64,000 nt of DNA from Tridacna crocea (taxonomy: Eukaryota > Mollusca > Bivalvia > Cardiida > Cardiidae), in assembly GCA_943736015.1 (NCBI GenBank), contig OX031070.1:20419673-20483672 (forward strand), written 5' to 3'. Positions within the stretch are counted from its first letter, which is position 1. Each line of letters starts with the position of its first letter. Shown piece after piece: positions 11,501-20,916 of the stretch. The translations under genes and the position numbers were made by a program. Below the pieces are notes generated by a model. That model was given only the letters and a program-made list of their open reading frames with translations, ran no database searches and was not told where the DNA came from.

Positions 11501-13847
11501 TCAAAGCGCTGGTGGGATATCAAGTCACATTCAGTGACAGCTCTAGTTGCTTCCAAATAACATTATAGAAATGTATCAGAATGCATGTCAGAAAGCAATG
11601 TTACAACTCTACGAACAGGGAGAGAGCAAAATAGAGGAGGCTTTGAACAAGATTGTCTGTTAGCTATAGCCAAGCGCTGGTACCTGCATGTGGTGTTTTT
11701 GTTTTATTAGTGATAGTAGTGCTGGTGCCACACATCTCCATCTTCATCCTTTTATCATTATCTTTATCCTGAAAAAATAAAACAGTCATCATGACTAAAG
11801 CTTTAACTCTTTACCAAATAACAATATTTTAGGCTTGTCCAAATCAAAAGCATTTGCAGACAACAAAATAAAAGTGACTGAAAATTTGAAATTGGTTTTG
11901 TGAAGGGTAGAAAACATTTTGGGAAAAGGAGAAAATGCTGGTTACCAGCATTTTCTCCTTTTCCTACAGTCTTTTCTAAATGCTTCTTTCTCAGGGTCGT
12001 CAAAAGTAGGGATTGTGTGTTAATGGGTTAACTCTTTACCAAATGACAAAATTTTAGACCCTTCCAAATTCAAAGCATTTGCAGACAACAAGTTAATGTG
12101 ACTCAAATATTGAAGTTTGTTTTGAGAAAGGTAGAAAACGTTGTGGGAAAAGGGGAAAATGCTGGTTATAATCTTTTCAAAAAGCTTCCCTGTTGGAGTT
12201 GTGAAAATCAGGGATTGTTTGGTCAACTCTTTACCCGATAACAAAATTTTACGCTTATACAATGTGAAATTAATATCAGGTGACATATTTTAAATCTCAA
12301 AAGATTGGATTTGTGTTTAATAGGATGGAAAACAATTATAGCAAAAGAAGAAAATGCTGGTTACCAGCATTTTTTTTCTTTTCGCAAAATGTTTTCAAAA
12401 TCTGTCGTCTTCAGGCTCATTTTGTGCATGAAATAATTCTGTAAAAGGTCAAAGATTGGTACAGAAATATATACTAAGAGAAAAAAGCTGAGTTAAAGTA
12501 GAAACTACCAAATTTTCCTACAGAAGTTATTGTATCAACTGCTTACTGAACAAAAAAAAAAAAATTAGACTGGTCCCAGTTGAAAACATTTCAGGCGAGT
12601 TAAATGTCAGCCAAAAATTAAAATCTGTTACTGTAGGGTAGAAAACAATTTTGTTCACTAGTAGTTTGTACATTTATTTTCAACTTGGTTTAATGTGTTC
12701 TCAAGGATAGTTTAAGTTTGATTATTGCTTTTTCCCTTTCCAGGAGGATGACTCTGTAAAAGGAGGTAGTTACCCTAAACCGGGATCCCAGGCCCAGTCT
12801 CCAGTTTCATCTGCAGGGGACAGTAGAGACCAGGTGCATTCTTCCCAGCATCCCCATAGAAAGGGCCGGATTATCTCCAGACCAAGGTCAAGGATGGAAC
12901 AAGAAGAACAGGAAAGAAAGAGCGGGGTGCCTCTTCCTAGAGAAGGTTTGAAACAGTCACAGAGAGTGTCCCCTTCTGCATCTGTACAAGAAAGTGGACG
13001 AGCAACCACATCATCTGATAAAAAAGGGCCAAAGTCAGAATATGACTTTCCCGACAGCCCAGATGATGATGCAATCGGAAAGCCATTAAGTAGTTACATG
13101 GCCTTGTCTAGCAGCACCCGGAGCCCAAGACGAGGTGTCGTGGACAGTTCAGAAAACAGGGCACATGGCACTGGTGAACCAGGTAGAGATGGAGACAGCA
13201 ATGTGGAGAGTTCAGAAGATGTAGGTCAGTCTGATGCTAAAGTCAGTGAGAGTGGACCTGGTAAAGATAATGAAGCCCAAGGCTTTGAGAGATATTCTTC
13301 TGATCAACGTGATGCTGTTGCTGAGAGCTCTCCAATGATTGACCAAGGCAGAAAGGTCGATGAAGGTCATGTGACAAGCCGTATGGGAGCAACTGTGAGA
13401 AAGCAATCATCAGAAGCTGACGATGGGTCAAATGTATCACATACAAGTGCTGATAGTACAGAGAGATTACTAGTGGACGAGCTGGCAAATATAGATAGCT
13501 CTTCTGCAGGGATGGAGGTCTCTTCTGTATCCCCGCAAGTTGGAACAGGTAGTCGACGCAGCTCAAAGTCATCACGGGAGAGTGATAATAGTCCCCACTG
13601 TGCTTCATCAGATCTTGGTAGTTCGACAGAGCATGTCACCCATAGTCGTCAATCTCACAGATCTCGTAGCCCTCGTTCTTATCCCCAGTCTAGCTCAGAC
13701 CTGTCCTCTAATATTAGTTCTGGAACCAGCCTAGGGTTTGTAAGGCGTGCTGGAGAGACAGAAGGTGGGGTTGAAAGTAGGGAGCAAGAGCCTCAACCTT
13801 TGTTATCATCACAGTATGAAACACTGTCAGACGATGAACAGTCATGA
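2111..13847 (+). CDS. NCOR1: NCoR/SMRT-family nuclear receptor corepressor, C-terminal nine coding exons (5' end outside window)
   Basis: NCoR/SMRT proteins are nuclear scaffolds that bring HDAC3 complexes to unliganded nuclear receptors. The nine exons join with consistent phases into 962 codons and a TGA. A glutamine/lysine-rich stretch precedes MTAACLIDAIIVHQI, matching the vertebrate motif around IDVII; then come a polyQ run, a second receptor-binding motif HINTIILMDYERK (vertebrate HICQIITQDF), long Ser/Pro/Gln-rich disordered sequence, and the end QPLLSSQYETLSD, nearly the vertebrate C-terminus. The SANT and deacetylase-activating regions must lie upstream of the window. Exons: 2111-2564, 5153-5323, 6257-6414, 7082-7238, 7599-7762, 8469-8652, 9404-9666, 10543-10776, 12744-13847. 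Introns are full of hairpin MITEs. Whether the species has one or two paralogues cannot be seen, so the symbol means family membership. Confidence 0.9.
2866..3167 (+). mobile_element. TATACCCC-hairpin element, short form
   Basis: The 5' end folds as TATACCCC…GGGGTATA around a GTTTTCG stem; the 3' end is CAGTGACAGCTCTAGTT. About 80-90% identical by eye to 11250-11548. Non-coding, unclassified. Confidence 0.65.
3235..3405 (-). mobile_element. Type I TTAA MITE, degraded
   Basis: Right-arm sequence (ttttagactggtcctaattg) first, half a hairpin, and a ttatttggtaaagggtttat end. Confidence 0.6.
3882..4106 (-). mobile_element. Type I TTAA MITE
   Basis: TTAA at both ends; caaattgaaagcatttgcag arm, hairpin with a slightly imperfect stem, and ggttgtttggtaaaggg end. 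Confidence 0.8.
4206..4474 (-). mobile_element. tRNA-derived SINE
   Basis: On the minus strand it starts GCCTGCCCGGGTGTCTCAGT with box A- and box B-like (GAGTTTGATACC) promoter parts and ends in GTGGCGTTAAACCTC and AATAAAACCA. It is flanked by an 11-bp target duplication CATCTAGAAGA (4195-4205 and 4475-4485). Confidence 0.85.
4593..4821 (+). mobile_element. Type I TTAA MITE, representative
   Basis: Orientation used here: + has the ACAATCCC arm first, then ccctgagaaagaagcctt, a near-perfect hairpin of about 50 bp (gtgggaaaaggagaaaatgc and complement), gtcgtctgcaaatgctttc, and the TTGTCGTTTGGTAA end. TTAA flanks and termini starting CCC fit piggyBac-type elements. No transposase is encoded. 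Confidence 0.85.
4897..5125 (-). mobile_element. Type I TTAA MITE
   Basis: Full length with TTAA at both ends and a perfect hairpin centre at about 5038; ends 27 bp before an NCoR exon. Confidence 0.88.
5153..5323 (+). CDS. NCOR1: NCoR exon, Gln/Gly/Pro-rich linker
   Basis: The acceptor is tttcgtttatag|GTCAGCC. Two in-phase donors 6 bp apart (after 5317 or 5323, both CAAG|GTCA) would differ by two residues. The product is a low-complexity QGQ/PQG stretch. A MITE ends 27 bp before the exon. Confidence 0.85.
5787..5995 (+). mobile_element. Type I TTAA MITE
   Basis: The left TTAA is intact, the right end has mutated to TTGA; the right arm is shortened. Confidence 0.7.
6257..6414 (+). CDS. NCOR1: NCoR exon, Ser/Pro-rich
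   Basis: The acceptor is cgttttag|CTGG and the donor CCCCAG|GTGAAC. The phase matches its neighbours. It encodes KKRWMHSPGNQPPSG followed by a PPSRPSSRGSGG-type disordered linker. Confidence 0.85.
6560..6716 (-). mobile_element. Type I TTAA MITE, degraded
   Basis: Diverged hairpin and a gatgaaagggTTAA end. Confidence 0.6.
7082..7238 (+). CDS. NCOR1: NCoR exon with second CoRNR motif
   Basis: The acceptor is cttcag|GGTTCA and the donor ACAACAAG|GTACAT. TLGDHINTIILMDYERKK aligns with the vertebrate TLADHICQIITQDF motif and keeps the I-x-x-I-I core expected to form the receptor-binding helix. Confidence 0.9.
7599..7762 (+). CDS. NCOR1: NCoR exon, Ser/Gln-rich linker
   Basis: The acceptor is tattgaag|GTAAAG and the donor GGAGACAG|GTAAGT, close to the ideal consensus. 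It ends with the basic stretch PKKFKWRQ. Phase is 1 in, 0 out. Confidence 0.85.
7985..8160 (-). mobile_element. Type I TTAA MITE, degraded
   Basis: cacttgtccaaattacaagc and a hairpin at about 8095-8140; ends not recognisable. Confidence 0.5.
8469..8652 (+). CDS. NCOR1: NCoR exon, disordered linker
   Basis: The acceptor is taatttcag|CCCAAT and the donor CACCAG|GTAAAA. It encodes PNEQATSSVNQFEMGG onward, Gly/Ser/Gln-rich. A MITE starts 10 bp after the exon, so the donor region borders the element. Confidence 0.85.
8662..8890 (+). mobile_element. Type I TTAA MITE
   Basis: Full length with TTAA at both ends; starts 10 bp after an NCoR exon. Confidence 0.85.
9404..9666 (+). CDS. NCOR1: NCoR exon, possible third receptor-motif region
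   Basis: The acceptor is ttcttgtag|GTCAAG and the donor CACAG|GTAGAT. It has a five-Ser run, then VLRKGLPDSEVSNVEYVKSMIAQ. By position this could match the vertebrate LEDIIRKAL motif, but the hydrophobic core is degenerate, so receptor binding here is uncertain. Confidence 0.85.
9795..10023 (+). mobile_element. Type II TTAA MITE
   Basis: Same TTAACCC end and aaaacattgt core edge as type I, but with other arms (ggtatctctaattgacccta; ggctcctacaagcaatg) and hairpin stem gcaaaaggtgaaattgctcg. Confidence 0.85.
10543..10776 (+). CDS. NCOR1: NCoR exon, Ser/Gln-rich
   Basis: The acceptor is ctattatacag|CACCAT and the donor AACACAG|GTATTT; both phases are 0. It encodes His/Ser/Pro-rich disordered sequence. 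A 180-bp palindrome starts about 12 bp past the exon. Confidence 0.85.
10788..10970. mobile_element. Long palindromic element in NCoR intron
   Basis: Two arms of about 85 bp, almost perfectly complementary, meet at CGAGGGCGATAGCCCGAG near 10879. The arms carry gtggtatatc and cctcataactcacaac. It would fold into one long hairpin starting about 12 bp after an NCoR exon. The family is not recognised. Confidence 0.7.
11250..11548 (+). mobile_element. TATACCCC-hairpin element, short form
   Basis: Second copy in the NCoR introns with the same 5' hairpin, cctgtctgtccgtgtg segment and 3' TCTAGTT end. Confidence 0.65.
11803..12031 (-). mobile_element. Type I TTAA MITE
   Basis: Full length; its right TTAA (12028-12031) is shared with the next copy. 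Confidence 0.88.
12028..12226 (-). mobile_element. Type I TTAA MITE, one hairpin arm lost
   Basis: Abuts the preceding copy through one TTAA; ends TCAA. Confidence 0.75.
12223..12440 (-). mobile_element. Type I TTAA MITE, degraded
   Basis: Third member of the array; hairpin at about 12350 with a T-rich arm, right end unclear. Confidence 0.6.
12744..13847 (+). CDS. NCOR1: NCoR terminal coding exon
   Basis: The acceptor is ccctttccag|GAGGAT; 367 codons run to TGA at 13845-13847. The exon is Ser/Asp/Glu-rich with an acidic FPDSPDDDAIG patch and Arg-Ser stretches, and ends QPLLSSQYETLSDDEQS, the conserved family C-terminus. Confidence 0.92.
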   Translation, partial: EDDSVKGGSYPKPGSQAQSPVSSAGDSRDQVHSSQHPHRKGRIISRPRSRMEQEEQERKSGVPLPREGLKQSQRVSPSASVQESGRATTSSDKKGPKSEYDFPDSPDDDAIGKPLSSYMALSSSTRSPRRGVVDSSENRAHGTGEPGRDGDSNVESSEDVGQSDAKVSESGPGKDNEAQGFERYSSDQRDAVAESSPMIDQGRKVDEGHVTSRMGATVRKQSSEADDGSNVSHTSADSTERLLVDELANIDSSSAGMEVSSVSPQVGTGSRRSSKSSRESDNSPHCASSDLGSSTEHVTHSRQSHRSRSPRSYPQSSSDLSSNISSGTSLGFVRRAGETEGGVESREQEPQPLLSSQYETLSDDEQS

Positions 13848-13888
13848 AACTAATTTACAAATAAGGCTTTGATGTAAAAACCAACCTT

Positions 13889-14086
13889 TTAACTCTATAC
13901 CAGACACCAAATGTTAGACTTGTCCAAATTAAAAGCATATGCAGACGACAGGTGGAATGTGGCTCTAAAATTGAAATTGTCTTTGACATGGAAGAAAGCT
14001 TGGTAGGAAATGCTGGATACCAGTATCTTCTATATCCACTATGTTTTCACATGTCATTTTCAGCGGGATTGTCTGGTGTAGGGTCA
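13889..14086 (-). mobile_element. Type I TTAA MITE in the NCoR 3' region
   Basis: Begins 42 bp after the NCoR stop; could be part of the 3' UTR. Diverged hairpin. Confidence 0.6.
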
Positions 14087-14144
14087 TTTCTTATACTGCC
14101 AAGTAGATAAAACATACGTTTTCAGTGAGCAGCCAGATTCTTTA

Positions 14145-14373
14145 TTAACCCATTACCAAACGGCAATATTTTAGACTGGTCCAAATTGAAAGCATTTGCA
14201 GACAACAAAATCAAAGTGACTGAAAATTTGAAATTTGTTTTGTGAAGGGTAGAAAACATTGTGGTAAAAGGAGAAAATGCTGGTCACCAGCATTTTCTCC
14301 TTTTCCCTCAATGTTTTCTAAAGGCTTCTTTCTCAGGGGCGTCAAAAGTAGGGATTGTGTGGTAATGGGTTAA
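14145..14373 (-). mobile_element. Type I TTAA MITE
   Basis: Full length; shares TTAA 14370-14373 with the next copy. Confidence 0.88.
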
Positions 14374-14575
14374 ACCTTAAGCAAATGACAAAATTTAGCA
14401 CTTGCAGACAACAAAATAAATGTAACTCAATAATTGAAATTTGTTTCCAGCAGGGTAGAAAACATTGTAGGAAAGGGAGAAAATGCTTGTTACCAGCATT
14501 TTCTCCTTTTCCAACAATGTTTTCAGAAGGCTTCATCCTTTGGGCCTAAAAAACCAGGGTTTAGTAAAGGGTTAA
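14370..14575 (-). mobile_element. Type I TTAA MITE
   Basis: Good hairpin at about 14490; ends gtaaagggTTAA, which starts a third, degraded copy (to about 14735). Confidence 0.8.
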
Positions 14576-15090
14576 CAAAATCCAGATTTTTAACAACCCC
14601 CAGGAAAAGGCTGAGAAAAACTGTGGAAAAGGGAGAAAATGCTGGTTACCTGCATTTTCTTTTTCACACAGTATTTTCTGCCTTACCAAACGCAGGCGCC
14701 CTGATTTTAGCCACTGACAATTTTTGTCGATATAATTTCATAGAACACTGATAAGGGTAGAGTCAAGATTGAACCATAAATGCTGTGCAATCCCATCGTG
14801 ACCTTCACTGTCCACATAAGCTACCAAAGCAGCCCATTTCAAGGGTTAAATCTGTACATATTTTACTCGGTATGCCCGTGTTATTTGATAACATCATGGG
14901 AAAAGGATTAATTCCTTGTATGAAGCAGCTACACCTTTTCTCCAAACTGTTTCCCGTTTCATTAAAAAATCATTATTGTCCTTTTTTTGTAGTGGTAGTT
15001 AATTGTGTGAATTTCAATAAGTAGTTTTTGGTTGTTCTAAGATTAGCCTGTATTGTAATGGGTTGATGTAGTAGAAGAATTATAGATGTT

Positions 15091-15319
15091 TTAACCCATT
15101 ACCACCTAATCCCTACTTTTGACGAACCTGAGATAGAAGCCCATAGAAAACATTGTGGAAAAAGGAGAAAATGCTGCTAACCAGCATTTTCTCCTTTTCC
15201 TACAATGTTTTCTACCCTTCACAAAACAAATTTCAAATTTTCACTCACTTTTATTTTGTCGTCTGCAAATGCTTTTGATTTGGACAAACCTAGAATTTTG
15301 TCATTTGGTAATGAGTTAA
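15091..15319 (+). mobile_element. Type I TTAA MITE
   Basis: Full length with TTAA at both ends. Confidence 0.88.
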
Positions 15320-15567
15320 GCTATGGCTTATATCTTTTAGCTCTTTTATACCAGACAACAAAATGGGATTGATCTATATTGAAAGAAATGTAAGACATTG
15401 AAAGAAGCTACTCCAGTGATTTGGTTGTCTCTGATTGGACAGAAAAAATGTGGTGAGGGAAGAATAATGCTGGCTATCTGCATTTTCTCCGTGTTCCATA
15501 TTCTTTTCCGGAGCAATCTTCCATAGGATTCTTTGATGAATTGATAATTCCAAAAAGTATGTTCCCA

Positions 15568-15660
15568 TTTTACTAGCTCCACTGGCCAAGGCCATGGAGC
15601 ATATGTCATTGCCCTGTTTGGGTTGTTCGTTTATCCGTCCTACGACTTGACAAAGTCCTC
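15568..15660 (+). mobile_element. 5' fragment of the AGCTCCACTGGCC element
   Basis: tagctccactggccaaggcc followed by gtttatccgtcc matches the first 90 bp of the element at 51869. No right end is present. Confidence 0.5.
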
Positions 15661-15761
15661 CATTAGGCTCGTTGTAGCTGGAGATTGTTTGGTGAATGGC
15701 TAAAGGCAGTATGGAGATATTTGCTAAATCTTGTGGATTACAATAGTAAGGATTGTTTCTA

Positions 15762-15989
15762 TTAACCCTTTCCCAAAAGTTATATTTTAGACTCTTCCAA
15801 ACTCATGGAGTTTGCAGACCACAATTTCAAATTTGTTAAAAATGGTAGAAAGTTCTCTAAATGGGTATAAAACACAGTGGGAAAAGGAGAAATTGCTCGT
15901 TTTGAGCGATTTCTCCTTTTGCCACAGTGTTTTCAAAAGACTTGTACTGCAGATACGTAAAAACAAGGGCTTGTTTGGGAAAGGGTTAA
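15762..15989 (-). mobile_element. Type I TTAA MITE, variant core
   Basis: Stem aggagaaattgctcgttttg resembles a mix of type I arms with a type II-like GCTCG loop. Confidence 0.75.
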
Positions 15990-17113
15990 ATGACTTATGA
16001 GCTGAATCTGTTATTGTATAGGCTAGTTTTAAGTTACCAAAAACAAAAAATTTATATAGTATTATGAAGTATACACTGATATTTAGACTAAGATCTATGT
16101 TGCACGTTTGTAAAACAGTTGACGATGTGTGAATCTGCAGCATGTTGGATATCATGAAATAAAAATGAATAGAAAAACTTTCATTTCTTAGTTATTACTT
16201 ATGCCTGTTTTCATTTCCATAGAACTTTTTTCCTCATACCAAAATACCAATCTGCCACTAGTAAACAAGTTGTGGAAATATTTGGAAAAAGGAAGATTCT
16301 GCCTGTCCTTTTTGATAGTTTCTCAATTTGTAATATTGTTGAATAATTGCTTAACCATCTCTATTTTGTCATCCCATATTTTGTTATCTTTTTCTCCAAG
16401 GACTTATGAACATCAAATCTTGGGCTAATTTTGGTGTGGGTTCGATCCCCACAGCTGGCCAGGTGAAATTACTAAAAAGTTCCAATGATGATATCCTAGG
16501 TCATGTGTGATCATGCTATAGCATGTCATAGAACCGGGCACAACTATGGCTTCTTTCTAAATTATTGCAGAGGCCAATAAAAAAATACCTGTGTTTAGAG
16601 TTATCCAACCCTACCTAGAAAATGCTGCCGAAAATTTTTCACTAAGATTAAAAAGAAAATTCATCGGGTGTGATTTCATTATATGATCCATGAAAAAAGT
16701 TTTTGGACAAAAAAATAAATCCCTAACTACCCTAGTATCTACTGTATCTCTGACCGAAACCCTAAACAGAGACATTTTTTTTGTTTGCCCCGACCAAGAT
16801 TCCTGTGTGAAATTGACCATCATAACTGTAATCATGACAAAGCTGCAAATAGTATTGCATACATCCCAAGACGTAAAACAAAGAGTTCATATGCAATTTC
16901 CCTTGGAACTCTTGTTTTGTCTGTGATGTATAAACCTGTCAAAGAAAGAGAAAGTCTTTCAGTACACATGCACATGGAGGTCTATATGCAGTTATGTGAT
17001 AAAAAGAAGCCAATGTTTGCTGGCTTTTGAGGTAAAATTATATGCAACTCCTCCACAAAAAATGTTATTAAGCTTGCCAAAAGCTGGCTCATTAACATTT
17101 TTAGAAGACTTGC

Positions 17114-17288
17114 TTAACCCTTTACCCTATAGGGCATTTCTGTGGTATCTCTAATTGACCCTAAATAACAGCAAGGATGAAGCCATTTTTATGGGTATAT
17201 GACACCTTTTGCTAGCATAGAAACATTGTGACAAAATGTTTTCCATAGGCTCCTACAAGCAATGTGTAGAAATGGAGTTAAGGGTTAA
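17114..17288 (+). mobile_element. Type II TTAA MITE, hairpin core deleted
   Basis: Both arms and TTAA ends are present but the central hairpin is reduced to acattgtgacaaaatgtttt. Confidence 0.8.
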
Positions 17289-17413
17289 TGAAATTTGATC
17301 TCAAACAGCAACTTAAACCAGATCCTCTATGTACAGAAAACTGGGAAAAGGGTGACATGCTCGTTACCAGCATTTTCTCCAAATGGCACAATGTTTTCAA
17401 AAGCTGTTATATT

Positions 17414-17621
17414 TTAACTCTTTACCAAATGACAAAATTTTAGACTGGTCCAAATTGAAAGCAGTTGCAGACGACAAAATAAATGTAAATCAAAAATTGA
17501 AATTGGTTTCCAACAGGGAAGAAAACTGTGGTTACCAGCATTTTCTCCTTTTCCCACAATGTTTTCAGAAGGTCTCTATCTCAGGGTCATTAAAACTCGG
17601 GATTGTGTGGTAAAGAGTTAT
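17414..17621 (-). mobile_element. Type I TTAA MITE
   Basis: The left hairpin arm is largely deleted; otherwise typical. An older fragment lies at 17330-17405. Confidence 0.75.
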
Positions 17622-17652
17622 GGTTGTAACAATAGGATTGTTTGGTAAATAG

Positions 17653-17834
17653 TTAACTCTTTACCATACGAAAAATGCTGGACTTGTTTGCATTTCAAGT
17701 GCTTGCTGACGATGAACCAAATGTGGCAAAAATGACAGAACTTGTTACCAGCATTTTCTCCTTTTCCCAGAATGTTTTCAAAAGCCTTCTTTTTAAGGGT
17801 CATAAAAAGTCAGGATTGTGTAGTAAAGGGTTAA
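17653..17834 (-). mobile_element. Type I TTAA MITE, short
   Basis: TTAA at both ends; one hairpin arm missing. Confidence 0.7.
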
Positions 17835-19861
17835 TACAGTCCTACCATTTTAACATCTCAAATATTGTGTCTCTTGTGTTTCACCATTATCAAGGCATGA
17901 TTCTCAAGTGTCCAGCCCAAGGGAACTGCTACAGAAAAAAAAAGTGCCTTTATTTAGGATGGAAATGGGCACCACTTCTGGAGAAATCCTAATTCTACCC
18001 CAGTTTTTATAATTAGAACGGCCAAAACAGGCAATTCAAACCTAACCCAATTTGGTATGATCTTAAAACTCTTTCCCAAATGACAAAATCTGGGACTGGT
18101 CCAAATAAAATGAACAAAATAAAAATGACTCAAAAAATGAAGCTTGAATTTAGAAGAGTAGAAAACATCATGGAAAAAGGAGAAAATGCTGGTTACCATA
18201 TTTTTTTCAGAAGGCCTTGGAAAGCTTATAAATAGCTTTTACTGAATTGCTAGAGCTAACAAAACAGGGAAAATCGTGAAATCATAATGAAGTTGCAGAA
18301 GTTGATTTCATATATATAAGCAATAAACATAACTTTCTGAATAATAAACTTTGAGCTATTGAACACTTTTTTTTCCTTTTACATCACAATTAGGCCGTAA
18401 TGCGTGAATATTCTTATTGTGGGAGAGGAAACACACCAAATCTAATATTTGCAACGAGTAAGTGACTATACTCTGACACTCTCAATGCCTCCCCCAAGAA
18501 GGAAAATTTATGGTCTAAGGGAGAAAACTCTTACAAACATGTCCTCGATATTTATCGTGAGTGATCTCCCTTGTAATCGCCCCCGCCCAGGCCAGCTTTG
18601 AAAAGACAGGGCTACTGATAGAGAAAAGAACAGTAATCAGTAGGGTTTTTTTTTTCTTCTTCCTTTTGTTGTAGAATCTGTTTGCAGATATTTTTTCTCA
18701 ACTATAAAATAGATCACAGCAATTTTTGAGAAATTCGCAACGATTTCTTTGTATACAAAATCATGAACATGGCGGCGAATGTTGTCGCATAGTGACAGGA
18801 GCCTTGCTATTTTCTAATGTAGATCTTTGGAATCGCCGAGAAAAATTTGATACAAGAGCAATTTTTTAGACATTGGAACTTTAATGGTCCAACCCTTTCT
18901 ACTTGTCAACAGTTTCTTGTCTTAAATGTTCACGAATACGACAATTCAGCACTTCAAATGAATGACCTTCAATCGAACGAAAACATGCCACCGGACGGTT
19001 ATTTCCGAGTGAACGTTTTAGATCTAACTATTCAAACTAATCAATTTATTGGTAAAATATTTCATTCCCTGTATAAATATTAGGATAGAATGTACTTTAT
19101 CGGGCACACAACGATCATGTTGTTATTTTGTCAATTACATACATGTACGTCTACGCTATGCATTATTTGTTAACGGTTCGATCCAACACGGGACATTAAA
19201 GAAAATACAGGGTGCTAGGGCGGCAGCCCCAATATTATTTTTTATATTTTATAAGTATGCATGCGTCTGCTAAAATATTGTTGAGCTGAAAATTACATTC
19301 TAGAGCTACGTGAAATCTTACCTTTATATTATTCAAGCAACTATTTCAACTTTCAAATTTTGGCGGTTGTACTGTAGTGTTTACAAAAAGACAATGTAAA
19401 ATTCAAGGGAGACTACCGCATGGTTACACAATATCAGTTTCGTCTTCAGCTGCTTTTACTGGTATCACGATATCTTAATAGCTCTATGTATTTATCACAC
19501 AAATCAATCGAAATTGTTACAGCGCTATCGAAAATTCCCCCCTGTACCAACCATTCTCACGCAATATAAAAGTGCCGATATAGTCTTATTCGACCTTCGT
19601 TTTATGCTGTCCCCGAATTTAAGGGAAGTAACTGTGTTATAAGCAAAGACGGAGTTTTGTAAGAGTTTTCTCCCTTAGACCATATTTGTACCGGGAGTTC
19701 TCATGCATACCTTTTCTGGTAATGCAAAAAAGTTCAATATCTTATTTTGACAACCTGTTTTGCACAGAGAAAAATAAGTGCATTGCTGGAATAAAGGGAA
19801 GGACTAGCTATTTACAAAATTCATACATAAATGCAGGTATTTTAACATAAGAAGTTGGTGT

Positions 19862-19912
19862 CAGGAGAAATCGGCCCCGGAAGAAATCGGCCCCTGGAGA
19901 AATCGGCCCCAA
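19862..19912 (+). repeat. Short GC-rich direct repeats, copy 1
   Basis: Three tandem GGAGAAATCGGCCCC-type 15-bp units stand out against the AT-rich flanks. They sit where copy 1 has lost the acceptor and 5' half of the unknown gene's exon 2. Confidence 0.6.
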
Positions 19913-20190
19913 AACGCCCGTAAAACAACGACGTGGAGGATTGGCATACTACAATGAACATGGACAAAGCCCAGGTAAATTTAAGTAAGAAACTCATATC
20001 ACTTTTGTCTCCAAAATAGTTTTCGATCTGTTCATATAAATAGCTTGTTTGAAAACATGCAAACAAGTAACGCTATCTTTCCAATCCTTAAGCAAAGGAT
20101 CCCGTGATATGACGACTACATGATTTGATTTGAAATGAATGGTATTTTACGCCGCATTGTACAATTTTAAATGAAGCAAGTGAAACCCTT

Positions 20191-20420
20191 TTAACTCTTC
20201 ACCAGACGACAAAATTCTAGACAGGACAAAATTGAAAACATTTGCAGATGACATAATATAAGTGACTGAAAATTTGAAGTTTGTTTTGTGAAGGGTAGAA
20301 AACATTGTGGGAAAAGGAGAAAATGCTGGTTACTAGCATCTTCACCTTTTCCCGCAATGTTTTCTACAGACTTCTTTCTCAGGGTCGTCAAAAGTAGGGA
20401 TTGTGAGGTAATGGGGTTAA
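20191..20420 (-). mobile_element. Type I TTAA MITE, site shared with copy 2
   Basis: Inserted at the same point as the copy at 31760 in the duplicated block, but its arms belong to the agtgactgaaaatttgaa subgroup. Confidence 0.8.
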
Positions 20421-20733
20421 ATCAATTTGCAGGGATGGATTGATTTGAACTTATATGTGTTACTATAAACCTAAGTACTATGCAGGGAGGCAGATCTTCT
20501 ACCTCTCCAAAAGAAACTTGTCAGTGAAGGAAAACTTACTAGATACCAGCGAAGATCTTAAAGAAAGGTGATATGTTTCTTGATATATATACATTCTTAG
20601 AGAAAATTAACCTTTTCCAGAATCAATATTTTTAAAGACCAAGGTTAAGAAAGCCTTTGAGAACATTCTGAAATAGCATATTCAGTGCATATTCGGAAAA
20701 AGATACAAGATTGAAAAATAAAGTGACTCCACT

Positions 20734-20916
20734 TTAACCCTTTCCCAAAAGACCCCTGGATTTTACGGCCATGAAAAAGAAGGCACTTTCTCCTTTTCGC
20801 ACAATGTGTTCTGCCCTCTCGTAACAAATTTCATTTTTGGAATCCCATGAATTTTGTCGTCTGCTAGTGTTTCAATTTGGACATGCCAAAAATTTTGTCA
20901 TTCGGTAAAGAGTTAC
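20734..20916 (+). mobile_element. Type I TTAA MITE, predates the duplication
   Basis: Truncated hairpin; the orthologous copy is at 32288-32470 with the same truncation. Confidence 0.8.

Larger units (their letters stand above)
13848..17961. other. Region after NCoR without a recognised gene
   Basis: Holds the NCoR 3' UTR (length unknown; no close AATAAA), the MITEs listed, one fragment of a tandem-core element, and about 1.1 kb (16000-17100) in which I see no feature beyond AATAAA at 16158-16163. Confidence 0.6.

Noticed and set aside
13212..13639. Minus-strand ORFs of 60-120 codons across the last NCoR exon
   Set aside because: They are antisense shadows of a Ser-rich coding exon.
16430..16465. 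Possible tRNA gene (gtgggttcgatccccacagc resembles a T-arm)
   Set aside because: No acceptor stem, D-arm or anticodon arm could be paired around it; probably a SINE or tRNA-related fragment.
18847..19083. 79-codon frame upstream of and including exon 1 of the unknown gene as a longer N-terminus
   Set aside because: It needs a non-ATG start and follows an in-frame TAG at 18820; the internal ATG at 18958 with the donor at 19052 fits the phases better.
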